A stretch of DNA of 64,000 nucleotides from Humibacillus sp. DSM 29435. Its GTDB lineage: Bacteria; Actinomycetota; Actinomycetes; Actinomycetales; Dermatophilaceae. The notes below the pieces were generated by a model that saw nothing but the letters and a program-made list of their open reading frames with translations, made no database searches and was not told the DNA's origin. Shown piece by piece: positions 1 through 8,247 of the stretch (position 1 is the stretch's first letter; the number at the start of each line of letters is the position of its first letter). The stretch spans positions 124,001 through 188,000 of the forward strand of contig NZ_MAST01000053.1 in NCBI RefSeq assembly GCF_001758225.1, given 5' to 3'. The position numbers were made by a program, and so were the translations under genes.

Positions 1-642
1 ACGGTCGGATGCTGCGAGCCAGTCGTCGGCCACGGCCTGCACCGATCCCACGAGCGCAACCGCCCAGACCCGCGCACGGCAGTACAACGCGTCACCGTGG
101 ATGCCGTGGCGGATGTCGTGGCCACCGAGCGAGCCTCGGAGCGCTCGGGTGAGATGGTCGGTCAGCTGGTCGGCAACCTGCCCGGCTGTGCCCTCGACGG
201 GGTCGTCGGCGAGGGGCCGGTCGACCAGCGGACGGTTCACGACGAAGCGGTACACCTCGGTATCGCTCTCGACGAGGGACAGGTAAGCCTCCACGGTCGA
301 TGAGATCAACGTGCGCGGGTCTGGTGGGGTGGTGTTCGACGCCAGCAGGGCGGCGCTGACGTCGCCGACCACCCGCGCGTCGATGCGCTGGGCCACAGCA
401 CGGTAGAGACCGGCTTTGTCGTCGAAGTGCCGGTAGATGACCGTCCTGCTCGTTCCGGCTTCGGCGGCGATGTCGTCCAACCCGACCGTGGCGCCATGTC
501 GCCGGATGGCTTTGATGGTGGCGTCGACCAACGACTTCCGTCGCTGTTCCCGATGTGGCTGCCAACGGGAGTCCCGTCCGTCGCGGGCGGCGACCCGCGG
601 CGTAGGACCGGCGGCGGACGACCCTTGACCCGAGATGTCCAT
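1..642 (-). CDS. TetR family transcriptional regulator (C-terminus beyond window)
   Basis: Reading leftwards from the ATG at 642-640, the frame stays open to the window edge, so at least 214 residues are visible and the C-terminus is missing. After a basic, low-complexity leader of about 35 residues comes a typical TetR helix-turn-helix: ATIKAIRRHG, then LDDIAAEAGTSRTVIYRHFDDK, here split as LDDIAAEAGTSR and TVIYRHFDDKAGLY. The rest is the all-helical ligand-binding part. It is divergent from the thiolase/reductase/dehydratase genes across a 156-nt gap, so it probably controls them and itself; that role is inferred. The ligand could be an acyl-CoA. The family call is secure. Confidence 0.88.
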   Translation of the reverse strand, partial: MDISGQGSSAAGPTPRVAARDGRDSRWQPHREQRRKSLVDATIKAIRRHGATVGLDDIAAEAGTSRTVIYRHFDDKAGLYRAVAQRIDARVVGDVSAALLASNTTPPDPRTLISSTVEAYLSLVESDTEVYRFVVNRPLVDRPLADDPVEGTAGQVADQLTDHLTRALRGSLGGHDIRHGIHGDALYCRARVWAVALVGSVQAVADDWLAASDR

Positions 643-798
643 ACCGCGAAAGTAACAGGTACGTCGTGTATCGACTACTGGCAGTGTCGGTTATCTTGGT
701 GCCAGCGGACGGTACGCCCGCAACACCTCGCCGCGACAGATCCTCGTGACACCTCAGGTGCTTCGAGGGCAGGAGCCGGCCGAAAGCAGGAGTGACCG
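643..798. promoter_or_regulatory. Divergent promoter region, TetR / thiolase
   Basis: This 156-nt gap must hold the promoters of both divergent genes. Visible symmetric sequences are CTGGCA at 678-683 paired with TGCCAG at 700-705 (16 nt apart) and the short palindrome CACCTCAGGTG at 750-760. Either could be the TetR operator. The ribosome binding site AGGAG at 788-792 serves the thiolase ATG at 799. I cannot assign the -35 and -10 boxes with confidence. Confidence 0.4.
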
Positions 799-2094
799 AT
801 GGCTACGAAGCCCACCCCACGCAAGACGCGGCGTGCCGCGGTTCTCGGTGGCAACCGCATCCCGTTCGCCCGTGCGAACGGGGCCTACGCCAAGGCCTCC
901 AACCAGGACATGCTCACAGCCACGCTCGACGGGCTCGTGGCCCGCTACGGCCTCGCGGGCGAGCGTCTGGGGGAGGTGGTGGCGGGAGCCGTGCTGAAGC
1001 ACAGCCGAGACTTCAACCTCACCCGCGAGACCGTGCTCGGCAGTCGGCTCGATCCGACGACGCCAGCCTACGACGTGCAACAGGCCTGCGGCACCGGCCT
1101 CGAGGCCGCGATCCTGGTGGCCAACAAGGTGGCTCTCGGCCAGATCGAGGTGGGCATCGCCGGTGGTGTCGACTCGGCCAGTGACGCACCCATCGCGGTC
1201 AGCGAGGGCCTGCGTCACACCCTGCTGGCCGCCAACCGGGCAAAGACGGTCGCACAGCGAGCCAAGGCCCTGGCGGGTCTTCGGCCCGGTGATCTGCTGC
1301 CGTCGATCCCCCAGAACGTGGAGCCCCGCACCGGCCTGTCGATGGGCCAGCACATGGCGATCACCGCCGAGCGGTGGGGCATCACCCGCGAGGCCCAGGA
1401 CGAGCTGGCCGCGGCCAGCCACCAGCACCTGGCCGCCGCCTACGAGCGAGGCTTCTACGACGACCTCGTCACGCCCTACCTCGATGTCACGCGCGACAAC
1501 AATCTACGAGCCGACTCGACCGTGGAGAAGCTCGCGAAGCTGAAGCCCGTCTTCGGCAAGGGCGAGCACGCGACGATGACGGCCGGCAACTCGACCCCGC
1601 TCACCGATGGCGCCTCGGCGGTGCTCATCGCCAGCGAGGAGTGGTCACGCGAGCACCATCTGACCCCGCTGGCGTGGCTCGTCGACGCCGAGACCGCTGC
1701 CGTCGACTATGTGCACGGCGACGAAGGCCTGTTGATGGCCCCGGCGTATGCCGTTCCACGCTTGCTGGCCCGAAACGGCCTCGCGCTGCAGGACTTCGAC
1801 TTCTACGAGATCCACGAGGCCTTCGCGGCAACGGTGCTCACCACGCTCAAGGCGTGGGAGGACCCGGCCTTCTGTCGCGACCGCCTCGGCCTGGCGGGCG
1901 CCCTGGGCGCGATCGACCCCGCGAAGCTCAACGTCAACGGGTCATCACTGGCGGCCGGGCATCCCTTCGCCGCGACCGGAGGACGCATCCTCGCGTCGCT
2001 GGCCAAGGGTCTGCACGAGAACGGCGGCGGCCGCGGACTGATCTCGATCTGTGCTGCGGGCGGCCAGGGCGTCGTCGCCATCCTGGAGGCCTGA
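799..2094 (+). CDS. fadA2: Acetyl-CoA C-acetyltransferase (thiolase), FadA2/FadI type
   Basis: The product of 431 residues is a thiolase catalysing the last, thiolytic step of beta-oxidation (or its reverse). The nucleophilic cysteine lies at residue 97 in VQQACGTGLEAA, the catalytic histidine in SSLAAGHPFAATGG, and the second cysteine in ICAAGGQG near the C-terminus. The histidine motif resembles the FadI/trifunctional-enzyme beta subunit branch and not the usual biosynthetic thiolases. AGGAG ends 6 nt before the ATG. The next gene starts 2 nt after the stop, so the two are co-transcribed. The order thiolase, two-domain FabG, MaoC dehydratase matches M. tuberculosis Rv0243-Rv0242c-Rv0241c in content, from memory. 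Confidence 0.93.
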   Translation: MATKPTPRKTRRAAVLGGNRIPFARANGAYAKASNQDMLTATLDGLVARYGLAGERLGEVVAGAVLKHSRDFNLTRETVLGSRLDPTTPAYDVQQACGTGLEAAILVANKVALGQIEVGIAGGVDSASDAPIAVSEGLRHTLLAANRAKTVAQRAKALAGLRPGDLLPSIPQNVEPRTGLSMGQHMAITAERWGITREAQDELAAASHQHLAAAYERGFYDDLVTPYLDVTRDNNLRADSTVEKLAKLKPVFGKGEHATMTAGNSTPLTDGASAVLIASEEWSREHHLTPLAWLVDAETAAVDYVHGDEGLLMAPAYAVPRLLARNGLALQDFDFYEIHEAFAATVLTTLKAWEDPAFCRDRLGLAGALGAIDPAKLNVNGSSLAAGHPFAATGGRILASLAKGLHENGGGRGLISICAAGGQGVVAILEA

Positions 2095-2096
2095 TC

Positions 2097-3416
2097 ATGA
2101 CCGACCTGTTCACCAGGCTCATCAGCTCATCTGTGGCCAAGAAGGCGGGGGTGCCCCAGCCGACGAGGTTGCGCCGCTACCAACCCGGCGTCGCACTCTG
2201 TGAAGGGCCGGTGCTGGTCGCCGGCGGTGGCCGCTTCGAAGGGGGCCTCACCGACTGGCTCGCCACTCTCGCGATCGCCACGCAGGCGCAGTCCGACGAC
2301 AGCGCCGACCGGCTGGGAGGCGTCGTCATCGACCTGAGTGCCGCGACCGACCCGACCGATCTCGACCAGCTGCGGGTCATCGGTGCGCCCGCGATCAAGA
2401 GGCTGGCGAAGAACGGGCGCCTGGTCGTCATCGGCACCGACCCGGCCACCCTGACCGACCTCGCCGAGGTCAGCACCCAGCGCGCGCTCGAGGGTGCCGT
2501 TCGCTCCATCGCCAAAGAGCTGAGGGCCGGGGCCACCGCCAACCTCGTACTGGCCCAGGGAGACAGCTCGGGAGGCGTGCGTTCAGCGGTGGAGTTCTTT
2601 CTGTCGGGCCGGTCGGCCTACGTCGACGGACAGGTGGTGCGGGTGGGGGAGTCGACCGCCACGAACCCCGATGCGCTCCGCCCGCTCAGCGGAAAGGTTG
2701 CGGTCGTCACCGGTGCGGCACGCGGCATCGGGGCAGAGATCGCCACCGTGCTCGCGCGCGATGGCGCCACCGTCGTCGCCGTCGACATCCCCAGTGCCGG
2801 TGACGCCCTCGCCGAGGTCGCCAACAAGATCGGTGGCACCGCGCTGCAGGTCGACGTCACCGCCCCCGACGCGGGCCGCCGCATCGTTGAACACGCCACT
2901 GGCCGACACGGCTCGATCGACATCGTCGTGCACAACGCCGGCATTACCCGCGACAAGCTGCTCGTCAACATGGACGAGTCCCGCTGGCAGAGCGTTATCG
3001 ATGTCAACCTCGGGTCGATCCTGCGCATGAGCGCGGCGATTCTCGCCGACGGCGGCATGGCCGACGGCGGTCGGATCGTCTGCGTCGCCTCCATCGCCGG
3101 CATCGCGGGCAACCGAGGTCAGAGCAACTACGGCGCGAGCAAGGCGGGGGTCATCGGGCTCGTGGGCGCCCTTTCGAATGAGCTGCGAGAGCGGGGCATC
3201 ACGGTCAACGCCGTCGCCCCGGGCTTCATCGAGACGGCGATGACGGCTCGGATTCCGTTCACCACCAGGGAGATCGGGCGCCGGATGAACTCGCTGCAGC
3301 AAGGTGGCCGCCCGGTCGACGTCGCCGAGACCATCGCTTGGTTCGCTCAGCCCGGCTCCGCCGCCGTCACCGGACAGGTGCTTCGCATCTGCGGCCAGAG
3401 CCTGTTGGGAGCGTGA
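2097..3416 (+). CDS. fabG4: 3-oxoacyl-ACP/CoA reductase, two-domain FabG4 type
   Basis: The product of 439 residues is a short-chain dehydrogenase of the high-molecular-weight FabG4 type. Residues 1 to about 200 form the extra N-terminal flavodoxin-like domain that ordinary FabG (about 250 residues) lacks. The Rossmann domain then begins with TGAARGIG near residue 207. The catalytic serine is in VASIAGIAG and the tyrosine/lysine pair in NYGASKAG around residue 345. It would reduce 3-oxoacyl thioesters. The ATG at 2097 follows the thiolase stop by 2 nt. The frame is open far upstream inside the thiolase gene, but MTDLFTRLIS is the family-like start. Confidence 0.92.
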   Translation: MTDLFTRLISSSVAKKAGVPQPTRLRRYQPGVALCEGPVLVAGGGRFEGGLTDWLATLAIATQAQSDDSADRLGGVVIDLSAATDPTDLDQLRVIGAPAIKRLAKNGRLVVIGTDPATLTDLAEVSTQRALEGAVRSIAKELRAGATANLVLAQGDSSGGVRSAVEFFLSGRSAYVDGQVVRVGESTATNPDALRPLSGKVAVVTGAARGIGAEIATVLARDGATVVAVDIPSAGDALAEVANKIGGTALQVDVTAPDAGRRIVEHATGRHGSIDIVVHNAGITRDKLLVNMDESRWQSVIDVNLGSILRMSAAILADGGMADGGRIVCVASIAGIAGNRGQSNYGASKAGVIGLVGALSNELRERGITVNAVAPGFIETAMTARIPFTTREIGRRMNSLQQGGRPVDVAETIAWFAQPGSAAVTGQVLRICGQSLLGA

Positions 3417-3422
3417 CGCGCG

Positions 3423-4289
3423 ATGACCCGTGAGACGGCTCTCTCAGCAGTTCCAGACCTTCGTCGGTTCTACGCCACGGCCGCCTTCCACCGGGGCAAC
3501 GCCAGTGACACGGTACCCGACGAGCGGGTCACGCTCACCGGTGTTCGCGTCGACCTGGCCGACCTGGCCGACTACTCGCGCCTCTGCGGCTTCAGCCTGA
3601 CCGGCATCCTGCCACTCACCTACCCACAGCTGTTGGGCTTCCCGCTCCAGATGGCGGTGATGGCCGGAGAGGGCTTTCCGCTGCCACTGATCGGGGCGGT
3701 GCACGTCGAGAACGTGGTCACGGTGCACCGACCTCTTCAGGCTGACGACCGGCTCGACCTCGTGGTGCACGCTCAGAACCTACGTCCGCACCGTCGGGGG
3801 CGACAGGTCGATCTGGTGACCGAGGTCTCTGTGAAAGGCGAGCCGGCGTGGCACGGCGTCAGCACCTACCTGGCCCGGGGCGCCGAGCATCCGGAGGCAC
3901 CGACCAGCCCAGCGCCGCCCCTTGACGGCGACGAGACGTCGACGGGGCCAGCCGTAGGCCCGGTCTGGCGCCTGGGTGAGAACCTTGGCCGGTCATACGC
4001 GGCCGTGTCGGGTGACTGGAACCCGATTCACGTTCACGCGCTCACGGCGAGGCCGCTCGGGTTCAGCTCAGCGATCGCCCACGGGATGTACACGTACGCG
4101 CGCGCGGTCGCGGCGCTGGCCCCGAGGCTTCCCGACGCCGGGGTCACCAGCCGGGTGTGGTTCCGCAAGCCGGTGCGCCTGCCCTCGACGGTGCGACTCC
4201 GCTCCTGCGTGTCACCCGGTCGAACGCTCTCCAGGCTCGAAAGCGTCGACGCTGAGGTCGAGCACGCGATCATCGAGCAGGTCTGGTAG
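3423..4289 (+). CDS. htdX: MaoC-like (R)-specific hydratase/dehydratase, HtdX type
   Basis: This 288-residue protein is a double-hotdog MaoC-family hydratase. The C-terminal half carries the hydratase signature GDWNPIHVH followed by AIAHGMYTYA, giving the Asp/His pair that hydrates or dehydrates (R)-3-hydroxyacyl thioesters. Length and position after FabG4 match mycobacterial HtdX. It begins 6 nt after the reductase stop, so thiolase, reductase and dehydratase probably form one transcript for acyl-chain modification or beta-oxidation-like reactions. Its stop faces the lipoprotein gene across 38 nt; no clear terminator is seen in that gap. Confidence 0.88.
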   Translation: MTRETALSAVPDLRRFYATAAFHRGNASDTVPDERVTLTGVRVDLADLADYSRLCGFSLTGILPLTYPQLLGFPLQMAVMAGEGFPLPLIGAVHVENVVTVHRPLQADDRLDLVVHAQNLRPHRRGRQVDLVTEVSVKGEPAWHGVSTYLARGAEHPEAPTSPAPPLDGDETSTGPAVGPVWRLGENLGRSYAAVSGDWNPIHVHALTARPLGFSSAIAHGMYTYARAVAALAPRLPDAGVTSRVWFRKPVRLPSTVRLRSCVSPGRTLSRLESVDAEVEHAIIEQVW

Positions 4290-4327
4290 TCGGAGCGGCA
4301 CCGACCTGCCTCGTGAGCCACCCACCA

Positions 4328-5365
4328 CTACTCGTACAGCACGTAGTCGGGCTTGGGGCGCAGCGCGAGCACCTGCTTGGGCGTCATGAGCGGGCCGTGT
4401 CGAGCGTCTTCCTCGTAGAAGAGCTTGAAGCCGGGGTTCACAGCCGGGGGCAGGTTCTTGGTCAGAGACGTCCAGGTCGTGGTCTTCTCGGCTCGGTTGC
4501 CGATGCCATCGACCGACTTGATGATGGCGACCCCAGGATGGCGACGAATCGCTTTCTCGTCACTGACGATCGAGACCCGTAGCTGATGAAAGACGAGGGC
4601 CTTCTCGGGCAGGTCATGAGCCTTGACGATGCTTGCGAGGTAGCCGGCCACCTCGTCGATCTTCGCGCCGGTGGTGTGCCCGAACACCGTCATCGGCACC
4701 TGACCGGGGCCCATCGCCCACTCCGGGTCGAGGGCGATGCCGACGTCGGGTTGGGTCAGCCAGCGTTCGTACGACTTCACCTCGTCGAGGAAGTCGGCGC
4801 GACCGGGCTGGATGTCGATGAGCAGGATGCCGTGCACCTTGCGGGCCGCGGCCAAGTAGTCGTCGACGACCTGCGGTGACACCCGGCTGCGCCACTTCCC
4901 GTCACGCCCGGGCTGCGGCTGCACGATAGTGGCGATCAGCTCGAGCACCGGCATCACCCTGCGGCCGTCGGCGTAGGGCTTGCCGACCCGAACGAGCTCC
5001 TTCGCCCGGTCGTCGAGACTGCCGATGCCGAGCCGCCCCATCGCAGCCGACCCGGGCACCCCAGCGAAGCCGACGAGGCGGTAGTCGGGCAGCAAGGTGC
5101 GCCCCCCGCCCGGCAGCTGCGGCAGCTGCGGCAGGGAGGGGGCGCTAGGGGTGGCTGGTGCCGCCCCCGACGTGGCCGTCGCACTCGACCCCGAACCGCC
5201 GGTCGGTGACGACGTTGCAGAGGTGGTCGCCCCGGCCGCAGCGGAACCCCCGACGTTTCCCGGCTTGGCCACGCGGGGCGGTGCGGGCGGCGACGCGGTG
5301 GCGCAACCACCGACGGCCAAGGCGGCGCACACGGCAACTACGAGGCCGACGCGGCGAACGAACAC
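4328..5365 (-). CDS. Putative exported lipoprotein of unknown function
   Basis: The product is about 345 residues from the GTG at 5365, chosen because GGGAGG sits just upstream and a lipoprotein signal follows: two arginines, a hydrophobic stretch and the lipobox VGGC near residue 21. An Ala/Ser/Thr/Pro-rich linker leads to a globular domain of about 240 residues with ILLIDIQPGR, GIALDPEWAM and AIIKSVDGIG. These strand-like segments ending in acidic residues suggest a TIM-barrel, possibly glycosidase-like, but I do not recognise a family. An in-frame ATG at 5494 would add a repetitive N-terminus encoded by 12-bp DNA repeats; I think that part is untranslated. Confidence 0.7.
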   Translation of the reverse strand: MFVRRVGLVVAVCAALAVGGCATASPPAPPRVAKPGNVGGSAAAGATTSATSSPTGGSGSSATATSGAAPATPSAPSLPQLPQLPGGGRTLLPDYRLVGFAGVPGSAAMGRLGIGSLDDRAKELVRVGKPYADGRRVMPVLELIATIVQPQPGRDGKWRSRVSPQVVDDYLAAARKVHGILLIDIQPGRADFLDEVKSYERWLTQPDVGIALDPEWAMGPGQVPMTVFGHTTGAKIDEVAGYLASIVKAHDLPEKALVFHQLRVSIVSDEKAIRRHPGVAIIKSVDGIGNRAEKTTTWTSLTKNLPPAVNPGFKLFYEEDARHGPLMTPKQVLALRPKPDYVLYE

Positions 5366-5436
5366 AGATCCTCCCGAGATCGTGCCGCTGACCGTTGAAG
5401 GGGGTGCCGCGACAGAAACTGCAGGGTACGTGACGC

Positions 5437-5496
5437 CGGTGAACATCTCGGTGAACATCTCGGTGAAGATGTCGGTGAACTTCTGGGTGAGCATCC
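5437..5496. repeat. Five tandem 12-bp direct repeats between lipoprotein and thrS
   Basis: Five units follow head to tail at 5437, 5449, 5461, 5473 and 5485. The first two are identical (CGGTGAACATCT) and the others differ at 1 to 4 positions. They lie in the divergent region upstream of both the lipoprotein start at 5365 and the thrS start at 5624, where a regulator could bind them cooperatively. They could instead be coding, as the heptad-like FTEMFTEMF, if the lipoprotein started at 5494. Confidence 0.75.
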
Positions 5497-5623
5497 CGAC
5501 ACGGCTAAAGCCCGTCGCGACCGCTCACCCACGATCGATACGCTGACGGGGCCGCCACCGCACGGCATCCCATTGAGGCGCCACCATCTGGCTTGCCGCC
5601 CCACACCCAAGGAGTCACCACCC

Positions 5624-7615
5624 ATGTCTGCACCGATCACCGTCACCGTCGCCGGAAGCGAGCGATCGGTCGGCGAGCAGACGACGGCCGGCGAGCTCTT
5701 CGAGGGCGACCCATCCGCCGGCCGGGTCGTGGTGGCCCGCGTCAACGGTGAGCTGCGAGACCTGTTTCACGTGCTGGCCGACGGTGACATCGTCGAGCCC
5801 GTCACGATCGACAGCGAAGAAGGCCTCTCGGTGCTGCGGCACTCGGCCGCCCACGTGCTGGCCCAGGCCGTGCAGCAGGTCAACGCCGACGCCAAGCTCG
5901 GCATCGGCCCGCCCATCCGCGACGGGTTCTACTACGACTTCGATGTCGAGACCCCGTTCCAGCCCGACGACCTCAAGGCCCTCGAGAAGGCGATGCAGCG
6001 CATCATCAACGAGGGACAGACCTTCGCGCGGCGTGTCGTGACCGAGGCAGAGGCATTGGCCGAGCTGGCCGCCGAGCCGTACAAGTGCGAGCTGGTGGGT
6101 CTCAAGGGCCCGGATGCCGGTGACGCGGCGGACGGCGCGAGCGTCGAGGTCGGTGGCGGCGAGCTGACCATCTACGACAACCTGCGCCGCGATGGCAGCC
6201 GGGCGTGGGGAGACCTGTGCCGGGGGCCGCACGTGCCGAGCACGAAGATGATCGGCAACGCGTTCAAGCTGACCCGGTCAGCGGCGGCCTACTGGCGCGG
6301 ATCTGAGAAGAACCCGCAGCTGCAACGCATCTACGGCACGGCGTGGCAGAGCAAGGAAGACCTGAGAGCTCACCTCGAGCGCCTCGCCGAGGCCGAGCGG
6401 CGTGACCACCGTCGCCTCGGCGCCGAGCTCGACCTCTTCTCCTTTCCCGACGAGCTCGGCTCCGGCCTGCCGGTGTTCCACCCCAAGGGCGGAGTCATCA
6501 AGCGCGAGATGGAGGACTACTCGCGGCGCCGCCACATCGAGGAGGGGTTCGAGTACGTCGGCACCCCCCACATCACCAAGGACGGGCTCTTCCACACCTC
6601 GGGGCACTTGCCCTACTACGCCGACACGATGTTCCCGCCGATGGAGCTCGAGGGCGCGAAGTACCAGCTCAAGGCCATGAACTGCCCGATGCACAACCTC
6701 ATCTACCGGTCGCGGGGCCGCAGCTACCGGGAGCTGCCGTTGCGCCTGTTCGAGCTCGGCTCGGTGTACCGCTACGAGAAGTCGGGCGTCGTGCACGGGC
6801 TGACCCGGGTTCGCGGCCTCGAGATGGACGACTCGCACTCGTACGTCACGCGCGAACAGGCACCGGCCGAGATCAAGCACCTGCTCGGCTTCGTGCTGTC
6901 GTTGCTGCGCGACTTCGGCCTCGACGACTTCTACCTCGAGCTGTCGACGCGAGACGACGGTGAGAAGAAGGACAAGTTCATCGGCAGCGACGAGCAGTGG
7001 GCCGAGGCGACGTCGATTCTCGAGGCGGTGGCCACCGAGTCGGGTCTGCAGCTGGTGCCAGACCCCGGCGGCGCGGCGTTCTACGGCCCGAAGATCTCGG
7101 TTCAGGCCCGCGACGCCATCGGGCGCACGTGGCAGATGTCGACGATCCAGTACGACTTCAACCAGCCCGAGCGGTTCGGTCTCGAGTACCAGGCGGCTGA
7201 CGGCACCCGCCAGGAGCCGGTGATGATCCACTCGGCCAAGTTCGGCTCGGTCGAGCGTTTTCTGGGTGTGCTGGTCGAGCACTACGCGGGGGCGTTCCCG
7301 GTGTGGCTCTCGCCGGTGCAGGTGCTCGCGGTGCCGGTTGCCGACGAGTACGCCGACTACCTCCAGGGCGTGCTCGACCGGCTCAAGCGCCGAGGGGTGC
7401 GCGTCGAGCTCGACGACAGCGACGACCGTTTTCCGAAGAAGATCCGCAACGCCAGCAAGTCGAAGGTGCCGTACGTGCTCATCGCCGGGGAGGACGACCG
7501 GGCCGCGGATGCCGTGTCGTTCCGGTTCCGCGACGGATCGCAGCGCAACGGGGTGCCGATCGAGGAGGCGATCGCGGAGATCGTCGCAGCGATCGACGCG
7601 CACGTGCAGGTGTGA
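5624..7615 (+). CDS. thrS: Threonine--tRNA ligase
   Basis: This 663-residue enzyme charges tRNA-Thr with threonine. In order: an N-terminal TGS domain ([11 protein letters not shown]), an editing/SAD domain with [11 protein letters not shown], a class II catalytic core with zinc ligands in MNCPMHN and MIHSAKFGS, and a C-terminal anticodon-binding domain ending in [12 protein letters not shown]. The ATG at 5624 is preceded by AAGGAG at 5609-5614 and gives the conserved start MSAPITVTV; an upstream in-frame ATG at 5573 has no ribosome binding site. As in M. tuberculosis, thrS lies ahead of the HIT, pgsA, acyltransferase and pimA genes, here separated by a non-coding stretch and a methyltransferase. 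Confidence 0.97.
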   Translation: MSAPITVTVAGSERSVGEQTTAGELFEGDPSAGRVVVARVNGELRDLFHVLADGDIVEPVTIDSEEGLSVLRHSAAHVLAQAVQQVNADAKLGIGPPIRDGFYYDFDVETPFQPDDLKALEKAMQRIINEGQTFARRVVTEAEALAELAAEPYKCELVGLKGPDAGDAADGASVEVGGGELTIYDNLRRDGSRAWGDLCRGPHVPSTKMIGNAFKLTRSAAAYWRGSEKNPQLQRIYGTAWQSKEDLRAHLERLAEAERRDHRRLGAELDLFSFPDELGSGLPVFHPKGGVIKREMEDYSRRRHIEEGFEYVGTPHITKDGLFHTSGHLPYYADTMFPPMELEGAKYQLKAMNCPMHNLIYRSRGRSYRELPLRLFELGSVYRYEKSGVVHGLTRVRGLEMDDSHSYVTREQAPAEIKHLLGFVLSLLRDFGLDDFYLELSTRDDGEKKDKFIGSDEQWAEATSILEAVATESGLQLVPDPGGAAFYGPKISVQARDAIGRTWQMSTIQYDFNQPERFGLEYQAADGTRQEPVMIHSAKFGSVERFLGVLVEHYAGAFPVWLSPVQVLAVPVADEYADYLQGVLDRLKRRGVRVELDDSDDRFPKKIRNASKSKVPYVLIAGEDDRAADAVSFRFRDGSQRNGVPIEEAIAEIVAAIDAHVQV

Positions 7616-7719
7616 GTGCTGCGTCAGGAGGGCGCCAACCGAGTGTGCGCTCATCTGACCCAGCAGTCACACGACACGCCGACGACACGCCCACGTTTAC
7701 GTGAACTTTGCGAAAAGGC

Positions 7720-7748
7720 TTGCCAACGAGTCGGATTCACCGTAGACA
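7720..7748 (+). promoter_or_regulatory. Candidate promoter of intergenic RNA
   Basis: TTGCCA at 7720-7725 and TAGACA at 7743-7748 are separated by exactly 17 nt, a good housekeeping sigma arrangement, and no gene starts downstream. Just upstream lies the near-palindrome CACGTTTACGTG at 7692-7703, a possible operator. Confidence 0.5.
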
Positions 7749-7754
7749 TCTCTT

Positions 7755-7938
7755 ACCAGATCGCTTCGGCGGCCTGGGGATCGAGACCAAGAAGGCACTC
7801 CTTCCGAGCGGGGCAACCTGCACGGGCTTACCGGTGATGCGGCGAGTGAGAGCCGGAGCGGACTCGTTCGACACGGGCCATCACACCGCGTCGACCGAAG
7901 GCCCCGGGAACTCATACTTCCCGGGGCCTTCACCTTTT
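7755..7938 (+). ncRNA. Candidate small non-coding RNA of about 180 nt
   Basis: The stretch starts about 7 nt after a well-spaced promoter and ends in a strong intrinsic terminator. No convincing open reading frame or ribosome binding site lies between them. I do not recognise RNase P RNA, tmRNA, SRP RNA or 6C RNA in it. It could be a 6S-like or other regulatory RNA. The call rests only on the promoter/terminator pair and the lack of coding. Confidence 0.45.
7897..7938 (+). terminator. Intrinsic terminator with 14-bp perfect stem
   Basis: GAAGGCCCCGGGAA (7897-7910) pairs perfectly with TTCCCGGGGCCTTC (7918-7931) around the 7-nt loop CTCATAC, followed by ACCTTTT. It would end the candidate small RNA and any thrS read-through. 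Confidence 0.85.
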
Positions 7939-7952
7939 GCCGGGCAGATGCT

Positions 7953-8130
7953 CCCGCGGGAGTCGGACCGTGGCGGGCTGAAGGCGGTGTCGGCCGGGGC
8001 TGGCCCGCGGGAATCGGACCGTGGCGGGCTGAGGGCGGTGTCGGCCGGGGCTGACCCGCGGGAGTCGGACCGTGGCTGGCTGGGGGCGGTGTCGGCCGGG
8101 GCTGGCCCGCGGGAGTCGGACCGTGGCGGG
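7953..8130. repeat. 51-bp tandem repeat array (3.5 copies)
   Basis: Units begin with CCCGCGGGA at 7953, 8004, 8055 and 8106, a constant 51-bp period with a few substitutions; the fourth copy stops after about 25 bp. The array is intergenic and lies between two hairpins. Because 51 is a multiple of 3, every frame stays open and yields a 17-residue repeat; this looks like a by-product, as no ribosome binding site or family supports a protein. It may be a variable-number minisatellite. Confidence 0.9.
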
Positions 8131-8154
8131 ATCCGGCCCAGAGGGCAGGCCAAA

Positions 8155-8183
8155 GGCCCTGCGATCTCATACGTCGCAGGGCC
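8155..8183 (-). terminator. Hairpin downstream of methyltransferase, probable terminator
   Basis: GGCCCTGCGA (8155-8164) pairs perfectly with TCGCAGGGCC (8174-8183). On the minus strand it lies 65 nt past the methyltransferase stop and is followed by TTT. Its loop contains CTCATAC, the same 7 nt as the loop of the terminator at 7897-7938. Confidence 0.6.
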
Positions 8184-8247
8184 AGATTCATTCAAACGCG
8201 GGCTGGGCCGGGAGCCGCGCAGGACACGCCGTCGGTCGCGGAGCCGG

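Noticed and set aside
5497-5623. T-box riboswitch for thrS
   Set aside because: The gap is only 127 nt with no specifier-loop, T-box or antiterminator sequence visible, and transcription appears close to the gene.
7953-8130. CRISPR array
   Set aside because: Units are contiguous, with no unique spacers between repeats and no cas genes in the window.
7881-8195. Minus-strand repeat protein of 104 residues made of 17-residue units
   Set aside because: The unit length follows from the 51-bp DNA repeat. There is no ribosome binding site and the ends run into the two hairpins.
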